DNA of 64,000 nt from Halobacillus massiliensis. GTDB taxonomy: Bacteria > Bacillota > Bacilli > Bacillales > Halobacillaceae. The notes below the pieces were generated by a model, which was not told where the DNA came from, did no database searches, and worked only from the letters and a program-made list of their open reading frames with translations. The position numbers and the translations under genes are program-made. Location of the stretch: positions 2,632,357 to 2,696,356 of the forward strand of contig NZ_LT800499.1 of assembly GCF_900166625.1 (NCBI RefSeq). The letters run 5' to 3'. Positions 49,326 through 58,025 of this stretch are shown here, piece by piece. Position 1 is the stretch's first letter; each line of letters begins with the position of its first letter.

Positions 49326-50474
49326 CTAGATTCTTTTTTCGTTTATAACGACTCCTCTTTTTGCCATTTCTACAATATATAAATTCCCAGGCACAATTTG
49401 TTCAGGGGGGCAGACACCTTTTTTGGTAATCGCCTGACTGCCGATCATTTGAGCGACAACTGAAATCGTGTTTGCGGTTGCTCTGGCCATAGCCGTAACA
49501 TTATTTTCACGATCCTTGTATGTTACCATTTCATATTGATATGTCGTGTCCTTCTCTTGTTTTCTGCCTCCGACACAGACACGAAGGAGGACAGCATCAT
49601 CTTTGTCTCTTAAATTAACGATAGGATCCAAGGTTTTAAGCAAAACCTCTCTTGGTTTCACCTTAACTCCTGCCACTTCCACTTCATAATCATTCCGGGT
49701 CAGCTGCAGATCGACTAATAGTTTCATTTTTTCCGCATGGCCTCTGTAACGAATCGTTTTGTATTCGAGTGTATCAATTGCTGGATAAGATTTTAACAGT
49801 GTTGACGTTCCCCCTGAAGTATGAAAAGCCTCTAAAGGACCGAACCTTTCAAAGTGCAGCTGTTCAATTTCCGTGAGTGATTCCACATCGACCAGCCGAC
49901 CGTTACGAATGATCGTGGAAGGGTCTGTATAGTGATCGAGCAGACCTTCCATAGAAAATACGTGATTATATTCAAGAGGCGGTTCAGGCTGAACAGGGAT
50001 CCCACCTACAAAAAGGCGAATCGATCTCAGTTCTTCCAGCTTACTTGCACCATAGCCGGATAAAATATTTATCATCCCCGGTGCTACCCCGAGGTCAGGA
50101 ATAATGGTGACACCGGCTGCTTTTGCCTGGTCGTTCAATTCCAGGACCTGGTCGGTAATATGGCCGATGTGTCCCCCGAGGTCAACTGAGCTGACTCCTA
50201 CTTTGATTGCGGTTTCTGCAACTATTTTATTAAAAGAATAAAATAATGCATTAATTACGACATCATATTGCTTCATGAAAGCAGCTAAATCTTCAGTATT
50301 TCCAGCATCCACCTGATGAGCTTTTATCTTCGGCGAGTCAATGATCTGGCAGACAGCCTCTGCTCTTTTTATATCTATGTCCGCAAGACCTACTTTTTGT
50401 ACGCCTGCACTTTTCACTAAGTCCCGTGCCGCTTCTTTCCCCATTAAACCAGATCCTAAAACAGCTACTCTCAT
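49326..50474 (-). CDS. lysDH: L-lysine 6-dehydrogenase (saccharopine dehydrogenase-like)
   Basis: NAD-dependent oxidative deamination of lysine at the 6-amino group to 2-aminoadipate semialdehyde (cyclising to piperideine-6-carboxylate); 382 residues. The Rossmann start is [15 protein letters not shown]. Conserved stretches I recognise from Geobacillus lysine dehydrogenase include [40 protein letters not shown] and H-T-S-G-G-T-S-T-L. The start is ATG 50474 behind AAGGAGTG; a GTG three codons earlier overlaps the ribosome site. It is the last gene of the four-gene minus-strand lysine operon. High similarity by memory, not by search. Confidence 0.9.
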   Translation of the reverse strand: MRVAVLGSGLMGKEAARDLVKSAGVQKVGLADIDIKRAEAVCQIIDSPKIKAHQVDAGNTEDLAAFMKQYDVVINALFYSFNKIVAETAIKVGVSSVDLGGHIGHITDQVLELNDQAKAAGVTIIPDLGVAPGMINILSGYGASKLEELRSIRLFVGGIPVQPEPPLEYNHVFSMEGLLDHYTDPSTIIRNGRLVDVESLTEIEQLHFERFGPLEAFHTSGGTSTLLKSYPAIDTLEYKTIRYRGHAEKMKLLVDLQLTRNDYEVEVAGVKVKPREVLLKTLDPIVNLRDKDDAVLLRVCVGGRKQEKDTTYQYEMVTYKDRENNVTAMARATANTISVVAQMIGSQAITKKGVCPPEQIVPGNLYIVEMAKRGVVINEKRI

Positions 50475-50507
50475 ATGCCGCACTCCTTTATTACGTAATC
50501 TCTCCCA

Positions 50508-52016
50508 TTACTCTACGTCGATCTGGGCCCTCTGGAGCTTGCCGCTAAAGTCTACATAAACAGCTTTCCATTCGGTAAATACATCAAGAGCAGCTACCCC
50601 TGAATCCCGATGGCCATTTCCAGTACCTTTAGTTCCTCCAAACGGCAGATGAATTTCTGCGCCTGTCGTTCCAGCATTAATATAGACAATACCTGTATCT
50701 AAATCACGCTGTGCCGCGAATACTTTATTAACATCACGGGTGAAAATAGAGCTTGATAACCCGTATTCCACACTGTTATTTATCTCTATGGCTTCTTCAA
50801 AGCTTTTTACAGGAATTAATGAAACAACAGGACCAAAAATCTCTTCCTGGGCGATCCGCATATCTCCGCTTACATCTGTGAACAGGGTGGGAGCAAAGTA
50901 ATTCCCGTTTGCATGTGCACCATTTTCCATAATATATCCGCCGGTTAGCAGTTTGGCTCCTTCTTTTTTGCCAACTTTAATATAGGACTTAATTTTCTCC
51001 AGCCCATGGCGATTAATAATCGGTCCTACTTTAATAGATTCATCTAATCCATCACCAATTGATAATTTGGAAATTTCAGTAAGCAAACGTTTTTCGAGTT
51101 CATCTTTTACCCTTTCATGGACCATCACCCGGCTGCAGGCGGTGCATCGCTGGCCGCTCGTTCCATAACCGCTCCAGAGAATTCCTTCCACGGCTAAGGA
51201 GAGATCGGCATCATCCATCACGATAACAGCGTTTTTCCCACCCATTTCCAGTGACACTTTTTTCAGCCGCGCACCGCATTTACTTGCAATACTTCTCCCG
51301 ACTTCATTTGATCCTGTAAAAGAGATGACGCGAATAGTATCCTGTTCGATCATCGCCTCTCCTACAGATGAACCTGATCCGAATACTACATTGATGACTC
51401 CATCAGGAAGACCGGCTTCTTCGAAAATTTTGGCAAGCTCATAGGCCATGATCGGAGTTTCCGTCGACGGTTTCCAGACGACAGCATTTCCAGACACAAT
51501 CGCAGGGAAAGACTTCCATGTCGCAATCGCTATTGGAAAATTCCAAGGAGTGATGATGCCCACTACTCCAACAGGAGCCCGAACACTCATTGCAAACTTA
51601 TTTTTCAACTCAGAAGGGGTTGTCTGTCCAAAGAGACGACGTCCTTCTCCCGCCATATAATATGCCATATCAATGCCTTCCTGAACTTCTCCGCGAGCTT
51701 CTTCAATAACTTTACCGTTTTCCATCGTAAGCAGCTGGGATAAATACTCTTTTCTTTCCTTCATAATCATTCCTACACGATAAAGGACTTCCGCACGCTG
51801 TGGTGCAGGGACTAGCGCCCAATTCTTTTGTGCTTTTTTCGCTGCTTCTGCTGCTGCTTCCACATCTTCCGGGGCGGATAAAGGCACTTGTACGAGAGTT
51901 TCTGAATTAGCCGGATTACTAACCTCTGTATACGTACCTCCTGCAGGCTCCTGCCAGTTTCCATTAATAAAGTTCTTCAATTTTTCAACTTGAATGAGTT
52001 TTCGGTTCATTGCCAT
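50508..52016 (-). CDS. Aldehyde dehydrogenase, probable 2-aminoadipate semialdehyde dehydrogenase
   Basis: A 502-residue NAD(P)-dependent aldehyde dehydrogenase with P-W-N-F-P-I near residue 160, catalytic-region E-M-G-G-K-N and nucleophile Cys291 in G-Q-R-C-T-A-C, and the C-terminal F-G-G-T-K-G-T-G. Next to lysine dehydrogenase its most likely substrate is 2-aminoadipate 6-semialdehyde, giving 2-aminoadipate; it might also oxidise glutarate semialdehyde later in the same pathway. Two starts are possible, ATG 52016 (3 bases after AGGAGG) and ATG 52010 (9 bases after). Substrate is inferred from context. Confidence 0.88.
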   Translation of the reverse strand: MAMNRKLIQVEKLKNFINGNWQEPAGGTYTEVSNPANSETLVQVPLSAPEDVEAAAEAAKKAQKNWALVPAPQRAEVLYRVGMIMKERKEYLSQLLTMENGKVIEEARGEVQEGIDMAYYMAGEGRRLFGQTTPSELKNKFAMSVRAPVGVVGIITPWNFPIAIATWKSFPAIVSGNAVVWKPSTETPIMAYELAKIFEEAGLPDGVINVVFGSGSSVGEAMIEQDTIRVISFTGSNEVGRSIASKCGARLKKVSLEMGGKNAVIVMDDADLSLAVEGILWSGYGTSGQRCTACSRVMVHERVKDELEKRLLTEISKLSIGDGLDESIKVGPIINRHGLEKIKSYIKVGKKEGAKLLTGGYIMENGAHANGNYFAPTLFTDVSGDMRIAQEEIFGPVVSLIPVKSFEEAIEINNSVEYGLSSSIFTRDVNKVFAAQRDLDTGIVYINAGTTGAEIHLPFGGTKGTGNGHRDSGVAALDVFTEWKAVYVDFSGKLQRAQIDVE

Positions 52017-52031
52017 ATTCCTCCTAAAGGA

Positions 52032-53675
52032 TTATTTTTGTCGAAGCCTTAGCTGTTCAATCGTTGAGGTGAATGAAATTTCCTCTGGGTCATTCTCTAC
52101 TTCAATTACTGATGGCCGCTTTTCTAATAGAGCATGGAGAAGGGCCTTTTTGAACTCTTCAGAGGATTTCACGTAAAACCCAGCAGCACCAAGCTCTTTA
52201 GCTATCTCAAAGAAAGGAACCCGGCCTAAGTTTGTGCCAATCGTTTTGTAAGGAAAGTGAATTTCCTGATGCATACGGATCGTGCCATACATGCGATTGT
52301 TAAAAACGATGCTGATCACAGGGATTTGATAGCGGACAGCCGTCTCAATTTCCTGCATCGTCATCATAAAACCGCCATCTCCCGAAAGGGACACGACCTT
52401 TTGGTCAGGACACGCAAGCTTTACACCTAAAGCCGCGGGCATGCCGTAACCCATTGCCCCCGATGTAGGGCCAACGTATGTTTTTTTCTGATTAAATTGA
52501 TAAAAAGCATGAAGCCATCCAGCAAAATTACCGGCATCGTTCGTCACTATCGCATCTCTCGGCAGATGCCTCTGCAGCAGTGTAATGATATGATGATTTA
52601 CAGTTGGTTCACCTTTTGGCATAAGAGTAGCCAGATAGCTTTTATTCCCCTTCTCCGCCCATTTTTCCCAGCTGGGCAGCTTCAATTTAAACAGTGTATT
52701 CAAGCATTCTTTAGCATCAGCCACAACTCCAAGATAAGGAGGATACACTTTTCCAAGTGTGCTGCTGTCAATATCAATATGGAGCAATGGCTGGTTTTTA
52801 TTTAACAGGGAATAATCCTGTGTTGTAACTTCAGAAAGCCTCGTCCCAATGGCAACAATTGTATCGGCTTCTTTCACATAATTTAGAATGCTGGGACTCG
52901 TCCCTAAACCAAGGTGGCCGGCATAAAGTGAATGATTGTTTGGAAACACATCATGCCTGCGAAAAGCGGCCATTACCGGAATGGAGAACTTTTCTGCGAA
53001 TTGCAGCAGGGCTTCTTCACCACCTGCACTCTTTACACCACCGCCCGCAATTAAGAGCGGCTGCTTTGATTTTTTCAACAGCTCCTCGATAAGTGCGATT
53101 TCGCGTGTGGAGGGACAAGGAGACGGCCGAGTAACAGGATCTCCAAACTCCATAACAGCCGACTGTTTTAAAAGGTCTTCCGGAAGGGAAATGACGACAG
53201 GGCCTGGCCGTCCAGTCATAGCAATTCTTAAAGCACGCTGAACAATTTCAGGTACCCTCTCTGCCTCCTGGATTTCTACTGTCCATTTGGAGATCGGTGC
53301 AAAAAATCGATCTAAGTCTACTTCCTGAAACCCTTCTCTTCCCCGAAAGCGGCTGTCTACCTGGCCAAGAAATACAACTAACGGAGTAGAGTCCTGATAG
53401 GCTGTATGAACGCCTATGGCCAAATTCGCCCCGCCTACTGCCCTTGTTGCCATTACTACTCCCGGTCTGCCGCTTGCTTTAGCAAAACCTTCTGCCATAA
53501 AAGCGGCACCACCTTCGTGCCTCGTCGATATAAGTTCCATTTCCGGCTCATCATAAATAGCATCCATAAGAGGGAGATAACTTTCTCCAGGGACGCAGAA
53601 AGCCTTCTGGATTCTTTCAAGTTTTAGACATTGAATAATTGCCTTGGAACTCGACATCCATTCGCCATGCCCCAT
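52032..53675 (-). CDS. ThDP-dependent enzyme (acetolactate synthase-like), candidate 2-oxoadipate decarboxylase
   Basis: A 547-residue thiamine diphosphate enzyme of the acetohydroxyacid synthase/2-oxoacid decarboxylase superfamily. The cofactor-activating Glu54 is in T-R-H-E-G-G-A-A, and the ThDP/Mg motif runs from G-D-G-G-F near residue 428 to N-N near 456. A central domain (about 190-330) is of the FAD-fold type. No ilvN or ilvC neighbours are present. It sits between the aminotransferase and aldehyde dehydrogenase genes in the lysine operon, where the missing chemistry is decarboxylation of 2-oxoadipate to glutarate semialdehyde. The ATG follows GGGAGGTTCTTAA and adjoins the aminotransferase stop. 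The reaction is a hypothesis. Confidence 0.85.
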   Translation of the reverse strand: MGHGEWMSSSKAIIQCLKLERIQKAFCVPGESYLPLMDAIYDEPEMELISTRHEGGAAFMAEGFAKASGRPGVVMATRAVGGANLAIGVHTAYQDSTPLVVFLGQVDSRFRGREGFQEVDLDRFFAPISKWTVEIQEAERVPEIVQRALRIAMTGRPGPVVISLPEDLLKQSAVMEFGDPVTRPSPCPSTREIALIEELLKKSKQPLLIAGGGVKSAGGEEALLQFAEKFSIPVMAAFRRHDVFPNNHSLYAGHLGLGTSPSILNYVKEADTIVAIGTRLSEVTTQDYSLLNKNQPLLHIDIDSSTLGKVYPPYLGVVADAKECLNTLFKLKLPSWEKWAEKGNKSYLATLMPKGEPTVNHHIITLLQRHLPRDAIVTNDAGNFAGWLHAFYQFNQKKTYVGPTSGAMGYGMPAALGVKLACPDQKVVSLSGDGGFMMTMQEIETAVRYQIPVISIVFNNRMYGTIRMHQEIHFPYKTIGTNLGRVPFFEIAKELGAAGFYVKSSEEFKKALLHALLEKRPSVIEVENDPEEISFTSTIEQLRLRQK

Positions 53676-54848
53676 TTAAGAACCTCCCTTCATGAGCTTC
53701 TTCATACGTTGCACCGCTTCCTCAAGCCTGCCGGAAGGTACCGATAACGACAGACGGATAAACCCTTCTCCCCCGGATCCAAACGCCGGACCCGGAGTGA
53801 GAATGACCCCGGCTTCTTCCAGCATTTTTTGCGTAAAAGACTGGGACGTATAGCCTTCTGGCACTTTGGCCCACACAAAAAAAGTTCCTCTTGACCTCTT
53901 CACATCCATGCCTATTTCCTTTAAAGCAGGAAGGACGGCCTTCATTCTTTTTTCGTAAATTTCATTGTTTTCTTTAACGGATGAAAAATCACTATTTAAA
54001 GCTGCCGCCGCGGCTTTTTGTATAGCTAAAAATTGGCTCGTATCCATATTACTTTTTACAATAGACAGGGATTTTATCAGATCTTTATTTCCTGCTACAT
54101 AGCCGATTCTCCAGCCTGTCATGTTAAAACTCTTTGATAAAGAGCCAAATTCAACACAAATGTCCTTAGCGCCTTTGACTTGGAGAATACTCGGTGCCTT
54201 AAAGCCGTCAAATGTGACAAGACCATACGCCGAGTCATGGGCTATTAGTAAATGTTCGGACCTTGCAAATTCCACGGCTTCTTTAAAAGTGGAAAGATTC
54301 ACTGCCGCTCCTGTTGGATTGCCAGGATAATTCAGCAGCATCAACTTGGCCCTTTGAAGATCAGGCTTCGTTAACTTGCTGAATAAGGGCATGTACCCAT
54401 TCGCTTCGTCAAGCGGAAGGGAGATCATAGAGCCATAAGCTAAGTGAATTGCAGACTGATAGACAGGATAGCCGGGGTCCGGGACGAGCACCCCGTCTCC
54501 TGGATCAAGAACAGAACTGATCAAATGAGCTATTCCTTCCTTTGAACCAATTAATGCAAGCACTTCAGTGTCCGGATCCACTTTCACGTCATAATGCCTT
54601 TTATAAAAATCAGCCACAGCCTGTCTGAATTCCAGACAGCCTTCATATGGAGAATACTTGTGGTTGGACGGATTTTTGGCCTCTTCTGCGAGACGATCAA
54701 TAATAAAGGATGGCGTGGGGAGATCTGGCGCCCCAATTCCTAAATCAATGACGTCAACACCCTGCTCCTGAAGCTCTTTTTTCTTCTGATGAAAAACGGA
54801 AAACAGATAAGGAGGCAGACTGTTCACCTGTTTTGAGCAATACTTCAT
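53676..54848 (-). CDS. Class I/II PLP aminotransferase, probable 2-aminoadipate aminotransferase
   Basis: A 390-residue fold-type I aminotransferase. The PLP lysine is in G-S-L-S-K-S-F-N-M-T-G-W-R near residue 236, with N-Y-P-G-N-P-T-G near 175 and the C-terminal substrate Arg in F-I-R-L-S-L near 370. It resembles LL-diaminopimelate/aspartate-type aminotransferases. As the first gene of the lysine operon, next to genes giving 2-aminoadipate, it probably makes 2-oxoadipate. The ATG follows GGGGGTGAG. Stop and next start are adjacent. Substrate is inferred from the operon. Confidence 0.88.
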   Translation of the reverse strand: MKYCSKQVNSLPPYLFSVFHQKKKELQEQGVDVIDLGIGAPDLPTPSFIIDRLAEEAKNPSNHKYSPYEGCLEFRQAVADFYKRHYDVKVDPDTEVLALIGSKEGIAHLISSVLDPGDGVLVPDPGYPVYQSAIHLAYGSMISLPLDEANGYMPLFSKLTKPDLQRAKLMLLNYPGNPTGAAVNLSTFKEAVEFARSEHLLIAHDSAYGLVTFDGFKAPSILQVKGAKDICVEFGSLSKSFNMTGWRIGYVAGNKDLIKSLSIVKSNMDTSQFLAIQKAAAAALNSDFSSVKENNEIYEKRMKAVLPALKEIGMDVKRSRGTFFVWAKVPEGYTSQSFTQKMLEEAGVILTPGPAFGSGGEGFIRLSLSVPSGRLEEAVQRMKKLMKGGS

Positions 54849-55011
54849 TTTCTCACCCCCAGATCAATAGACTCTTATAGGTTTGTCCCATACTATCCTA
54901 TTAAGGGAACACAAGATTCATGATTATCTCTTAAAAATAGGTGGAAATGGCTCATATTTTTCTCATCTTGGAATATAGTGATAGTGTAGGACAACCCTGC
55001 ACATTAGATCC

Positions 55012-55056
55012 CAAGCCAGTTGGATTCATACGTCGTATGGGTTCATCTGGCTTTTT
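55012..55056 (+). terminator. Leader hairpin with T-run before CoA-transferase gene (possible attenuator)
   Basis: An imperfect stem of about 20 pairs, AAGCCAG...CATACG / CGTATG...CTGGCTT, with a TCG loop region followed by TTTTT, 17 bases before the start of the CoA-transferase gene. It could end leader transcripts or terminate transcription before the gene; no known riboswitch class is recognised upstream. Confidence 0.55.
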
Positions 55057-55072
55057 CCTGTAGAGAAAGGAA

Positions 55073-56266
55073 GTGATCGTTCTGACAGCCTTAAAAGGAA
55101 CCCGTGTCCTTGATTTATCAAGAGTGCTCGCGGGTCCCTACTGCTCGATGATTTTAGGAGACCTTGGTGCTGAAGTCATTAAAGTCGAAGCTCCGGGGGG
55201 AAGCGATGACACAAGAAAATGGGGTCCTCCTTTTCAAGATGGGGTAAGTGCCTATTATTTATGCGCTAATCGCAGTAAAAAGAGTCTTACCGTAAACTTA
55301 AAAACAGAAAAAGGCCGCGAGATTATAAAAAAACTCGCAGCCGAGAGTGATGTCGTTCTTCACAATTTTAAAACAGGAACTATGGAACGTTTAGGACTTG
55401 ATTATGAAGTACTTAACGAGATTAACCCCAAAATAGTCTACTGCTCAATTACAGGATTCGGTGAAAATGGTCCATATAAAAACCTCCCGGGTTATGATTT
55501 CATTATTCAGGCGATGAGCGGCCTGATGAGCATAACAGGAGATGAAAAATCCGGCCCGCAAAAACTTGGTGTGGCTATTACCGATATTTTAACTGGACTT
55601 TATGCGTGTATTGGAATCGAGGCGGCTCTGCTTGAAAGACATCAATCGGGACGCGGCCAGAAAATGGATCTGTCTCTTTACGATGCAGCGGTGAGCTCAC
55701 TCGTCAATATTGGCAGCAATTATTTAATGTCAGGCGCACTTCCCAAAAGACTCGGAAATCAACATGCCAACATCGTTCCCTATCAGACATTCTGCTCAAG
55801 TAATGGTGAAATGGTCATTGCTGTCGGCAATGATAAACAGTTCGCTGCTCTTTGTGAAATCATCGAAAGAACCGACCTTTCGTTAGATGAGAGATTTAGG
55901 ACAAACCCTGACAGGGTGGCCAACAGATCAACCCTTATCCCTCTTTTGCAAAAAGAGCTTTTAAAAAAACCGACCTTATACTGGAAGGATAGCTGCCAGC
56001 AATCCGGAATACCATTTGGAGCGATTCAAACAGTTGAGGATCTTATAGAGGATGAACAGCTAAAGGAGCGCAAAATGTTTATTACTACAGACCATCCAAA
56101 AGCAGGCAAGATTAAAATGATAGGCAGTCCATTAAAACTGGGAAGGACGCCACCTTCATTTACCGCTCCTCCTCCAGATCCAGGGGACCATACGGAGGAA
56201 ATTTTGCGTGGATTAGGCTATTCCAAAGAAGAGATTTCTCATTTACAGCAAATGAACACAATATAG
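55073..56266 (+). CDS. Class III CoA-transferase, probable succinyl-CoA:glutarate CoA-transferase
   Basis: A 397-residue CaiB-family enzyme that closely follows the pattern of mammalian SUGCT (succinyl-CoA:glutarate/HMG CoA-transferase): D-D-T-R-K-W-G-P-P-F near residue 45, I-V-P-Y-Q-T-F near 235, a D-K-Q-F-A-A-L-C-E-I-I segment and catalytic Asp171 in A-I-T-D-I-L-T-G. It would turn glutarate plus succinyl-CoA into glutaryl-CoA for the dehydrogenase encoded 10 bases downstream. Start: GTG 55073 is given, but GGAAGTGA is better spaced for a rare CTG at 55082, which yields the typical short N-terminus. It is divergent from the lysine operon with a leader hairpin between them. Confidence 0.88.
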   Translation: MIVLTALKGTRVLDLSRVLAGPYCSMILGDLGAEVIKVEAPGGSDDTRKWGPPFQDGVSAYYLCANRSKKSLTVNLKTEKGREIIKKLAAESDVVLHNFKTGTMERLGLDYEVLNEINPKIVYCSITGFGENGPYKNLPGYDFIIQAMSGLMSITGDEKSGPQKLGVAITDILTGLYACIGIEAALLERHQSGRGQKMDLSLYDAAVSSLVNIGSNYLMSGALPKRLGNQHANIVPYQTFCSSNGEMVIAVGNDKQFAALCEIIERTDLSLDERFRTNPDRVANRSTLIPLLQKELLKKPTLYWKDSCQQSGIPFGAIQTVEDLIEDEQLKERKMFITTDHPKAGKIKMIGSPLKLGRTPPSFTAPPPDPGDHTEEILRGLGYSKEEISHLQQMNTI

Positions 56267-56276
56267 GAGGAGTTTC

Positions 56277-57464
56277 ATGAACTTTGATTACAGCGCTGAA
56301 CAACTGATGCTTCGGAAAACAGTACGGGATTTTACGGATAAGGAAATTATGCCATACATCGGAGAATGGGATGCGAAAGGTTACTTTAATAAGGAGCTCT
56401 TAAAAAAGCTGGCTCACTTAGGCTTAATGGGTGTGTGTATTCCTGAAAAGTATGGGGGCAGCGGCATGGATTATAATGCACTCGCTATAGTTTGTGAGGA
56501 ACTTGAACGCGGAGACACCGCTTTTCGCACAGCCGTTTCCGTCCATACCGGCTTGAACAGTATGTCAATTTTACAATGGGGTACCGAAGAGCAGAAACAA
56601 AAATATCTCATACCACAGGCAAAAGGAGATAAAATCGGTGCCTTTGGGTTAACCGAACCAGGAGCAGGATCTGATGTTGCATCCTTACAGTCTACTGCAA
56701 AAAAAGAAGGTGAATATTATGTGTTAAACGGGCAGAAAACGTGGATTTCACTATGTGACACTGCCGACCATTTCCTCGTATTTGCTTACACAGACAAATC
56801 TAAGAAGCATCATGGGATCTCAGCGTTTATCGTGGAAAGAACGATGGATGGGTTTACATCTAAAGCAACAAAAGGCAAGCTTGGCATCCGGGCAGGTAAT
56901 ACTGGTGAGCTGTTTTTTGATCAGGTTAAGGTTCCTAAAGAAAACCTCGTTGGCAAAGAAGGTGAGGGTTTTAAGATCGCCATGGCGGCACTCGATAACG
57001 GCCGTTTTACAGTCGCTGCCGGTGCCTGCGGCCAGATCATGGCCTGTCTTGAAGCAAGTACAGAGTATTGTCATGAGCGCGAGACTTTTGGAAAGGAAAT
57101 CGGCCGTCACCAGCTCGTTCAGCAGATGATTGCCAAAATGGAAGCAGGGCTGCAAATGAGCCGTCTTCTTGTTTACCGGGCAGGAGAATTAAAAAACAAA
57201 GGGGTTCGTAATACGAGGGAAACTTCTTTAGCGAAATGGCAGGCCTGTGACTTTGCCAATCAGTCGGCAGATGATGCCGTCCAGATCCACGGGGCTTACG
57301 GATATTCAAATGAATATCCTGTCGAACGCTATTTACGTAATTCTAAGGCACCTGTTATATATGAAGGAACGAGAGAGATTCATACGATTATGCAGGCGGA
57401 GTATGCACTCGGATATCGTAAAGATAAGCCATTGAATAAAATGCTGCCGGCGTGGGAGGGGTAA
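56277..57464 (+). CDS. Glutaryl-CoA dehydrogenase
   Basis: A 395-residue acyl-CoA dehydrogenase of the glutaryl-CoA type, making crotonyl-CoA and CO2. Evidence: Arg84 and Ser88 in F-R-T-A-V-S occupy the positions of Arg94 and Ser98, which bind the distal carboxylate in the human enzyme; the catalytic base is Glu363 in Y-E-G-T-R-E-I-H; F-G-L-T-E-P-G-A-G-S-D is the flavin segment. It follows a SUGCT-like CoA-transferase gene by 10 bases with GGAGGAG before the ATG. A near-copy is at 33348. Decarboxylation is inferred from residues and context. Confidence 0.9.
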   Translation: MNFDYSAEQLMLRKTVRDFTDKEIMPYIGEWDAKGYFNKELLKKLAHLGLMGVCIPEKYGGSGMDYNALAIVCEELERGDTAFRTAVSVHTGLNSMSILQWGTEEQKQKYLIPQAKGDKIGAFGLTEPGAGSDVASLQSTAKKEGEYYVLNGQKTWISLCDTADHFLVFAYTDKSKKHHGISAFIVERTMDGFTSKATKGKLGIRAGNTGELFFDQVKVPKENLVGKEGEGFKIAMAALDNGRFTVAAGACGQIMACLEASTEYCHERETFGKEIGRHQLVQQMIAKMEAGLQMSRLLVYRAGELKNKGVRNTRETSLAKWQACDFANQSADDAVQIHGAYGYSNEYPVERYLRNSKAPVIYEGTREIHTIMQAEYALGYRKDKPLNKMLPAWEG

Positions 57465-57678
57465 AAGCCTCTACTTTTTGTATCTTATAGAGAAAAAGCT
57501 ATTCCCTTTATCACTTATAAAGGAAAGAGGTTGGAAATCGCTTACTTTGTGCGGGGAGCTGGTCAGCTAGCTCGTTAAATTCGCAAATCTCACCATAGCT
57601 CTATTTCCCACCCTCTTTACGATTAGTGGTATAAACGGAACCCTGGAGTTTCAGTAACCGCTGTCTTCTCTACCTAAT
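57465..57678. other. Intergenic region after glutaryl-CoA dehydrogenase
   Basis: No gene seen. A hairpin CCTTTAT/ATAAAGG lies near 57510 without a T-run. No clear terminator for the CoA-transferase/dehydrogenase operon was found. Confidence 0.5.
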
Positions 57679-57851
57679 GTTCCGTTACTTAAAAAACAAT
57701 AAAGGGCCGGTGGAAACGGCGAGACTCCTATGGGAGGATAGAACAGGGTGAGATCCCGGAGGGCGAAAAGCCCAAGGAAGCTCACCGTTCGCCCATAGAA
57801 AGCGAGTTGTTTCCACAGGCCCGGTTCTCTAAAACAAGGTAAACGGAACTC
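57679..57851. repeat. Structured Bacillaceae-type interspersed repeat
   Basis: A GC-rich island with nested pairing: outer TTCCGTTACTT / AAGGTAAACGGAA, then GGGCC-GTGGAAAC (57704-57717) / GTTTCCAC-GGCCC (57809-57822), CTATGGG (57728-57734) / CCCATAG (57792-57798), GGTGAG (57747-57752) / CTCACC (57781-57786) and a central GGGC-GAAAA-GCCC. The wording GAGACTCCTATGGG, GGTGAGATCCCG and GGAAGCTCACCG matches a repeated element I know from many Bacillaceae genomes, where it lies between genes. Function unknown. Confidence 0.8.
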
Positions 57852-58025
57852 TCTTCATGTTTAAGTTAGGATCAAAGAAGCCTGCTCTGGAGATAAGACA
57901 TAATGAAGACCCGGAGCTTTTCACCCCAGGAAGTTCATCGTTCCGTTCGTTCATGGAGTCTCTAACGATGCAAACCAGAAGTTGTTTTATTTATGGCGGA
58001 ATACTAGCCAATAAAACATCTGCCA
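57852..58025. other. Intergenic remainder before lipoprotein gene
   Basis: A plus-strand frame of 62 codons (57857-58045) lacks a ribosome site and overlaps the lipoprotein gene; it is not taken as real. Nothing else is seen. Confidence 0.5.

Noticed and set aside
54849-55072. Lysine riboswitch or T-box in the region between the two lysine gene groups
   Set aside because: The hairpin with T-run is clear, but no L-box core and no T-box (AGGGTGGNACCGCG-type) sequence is present.
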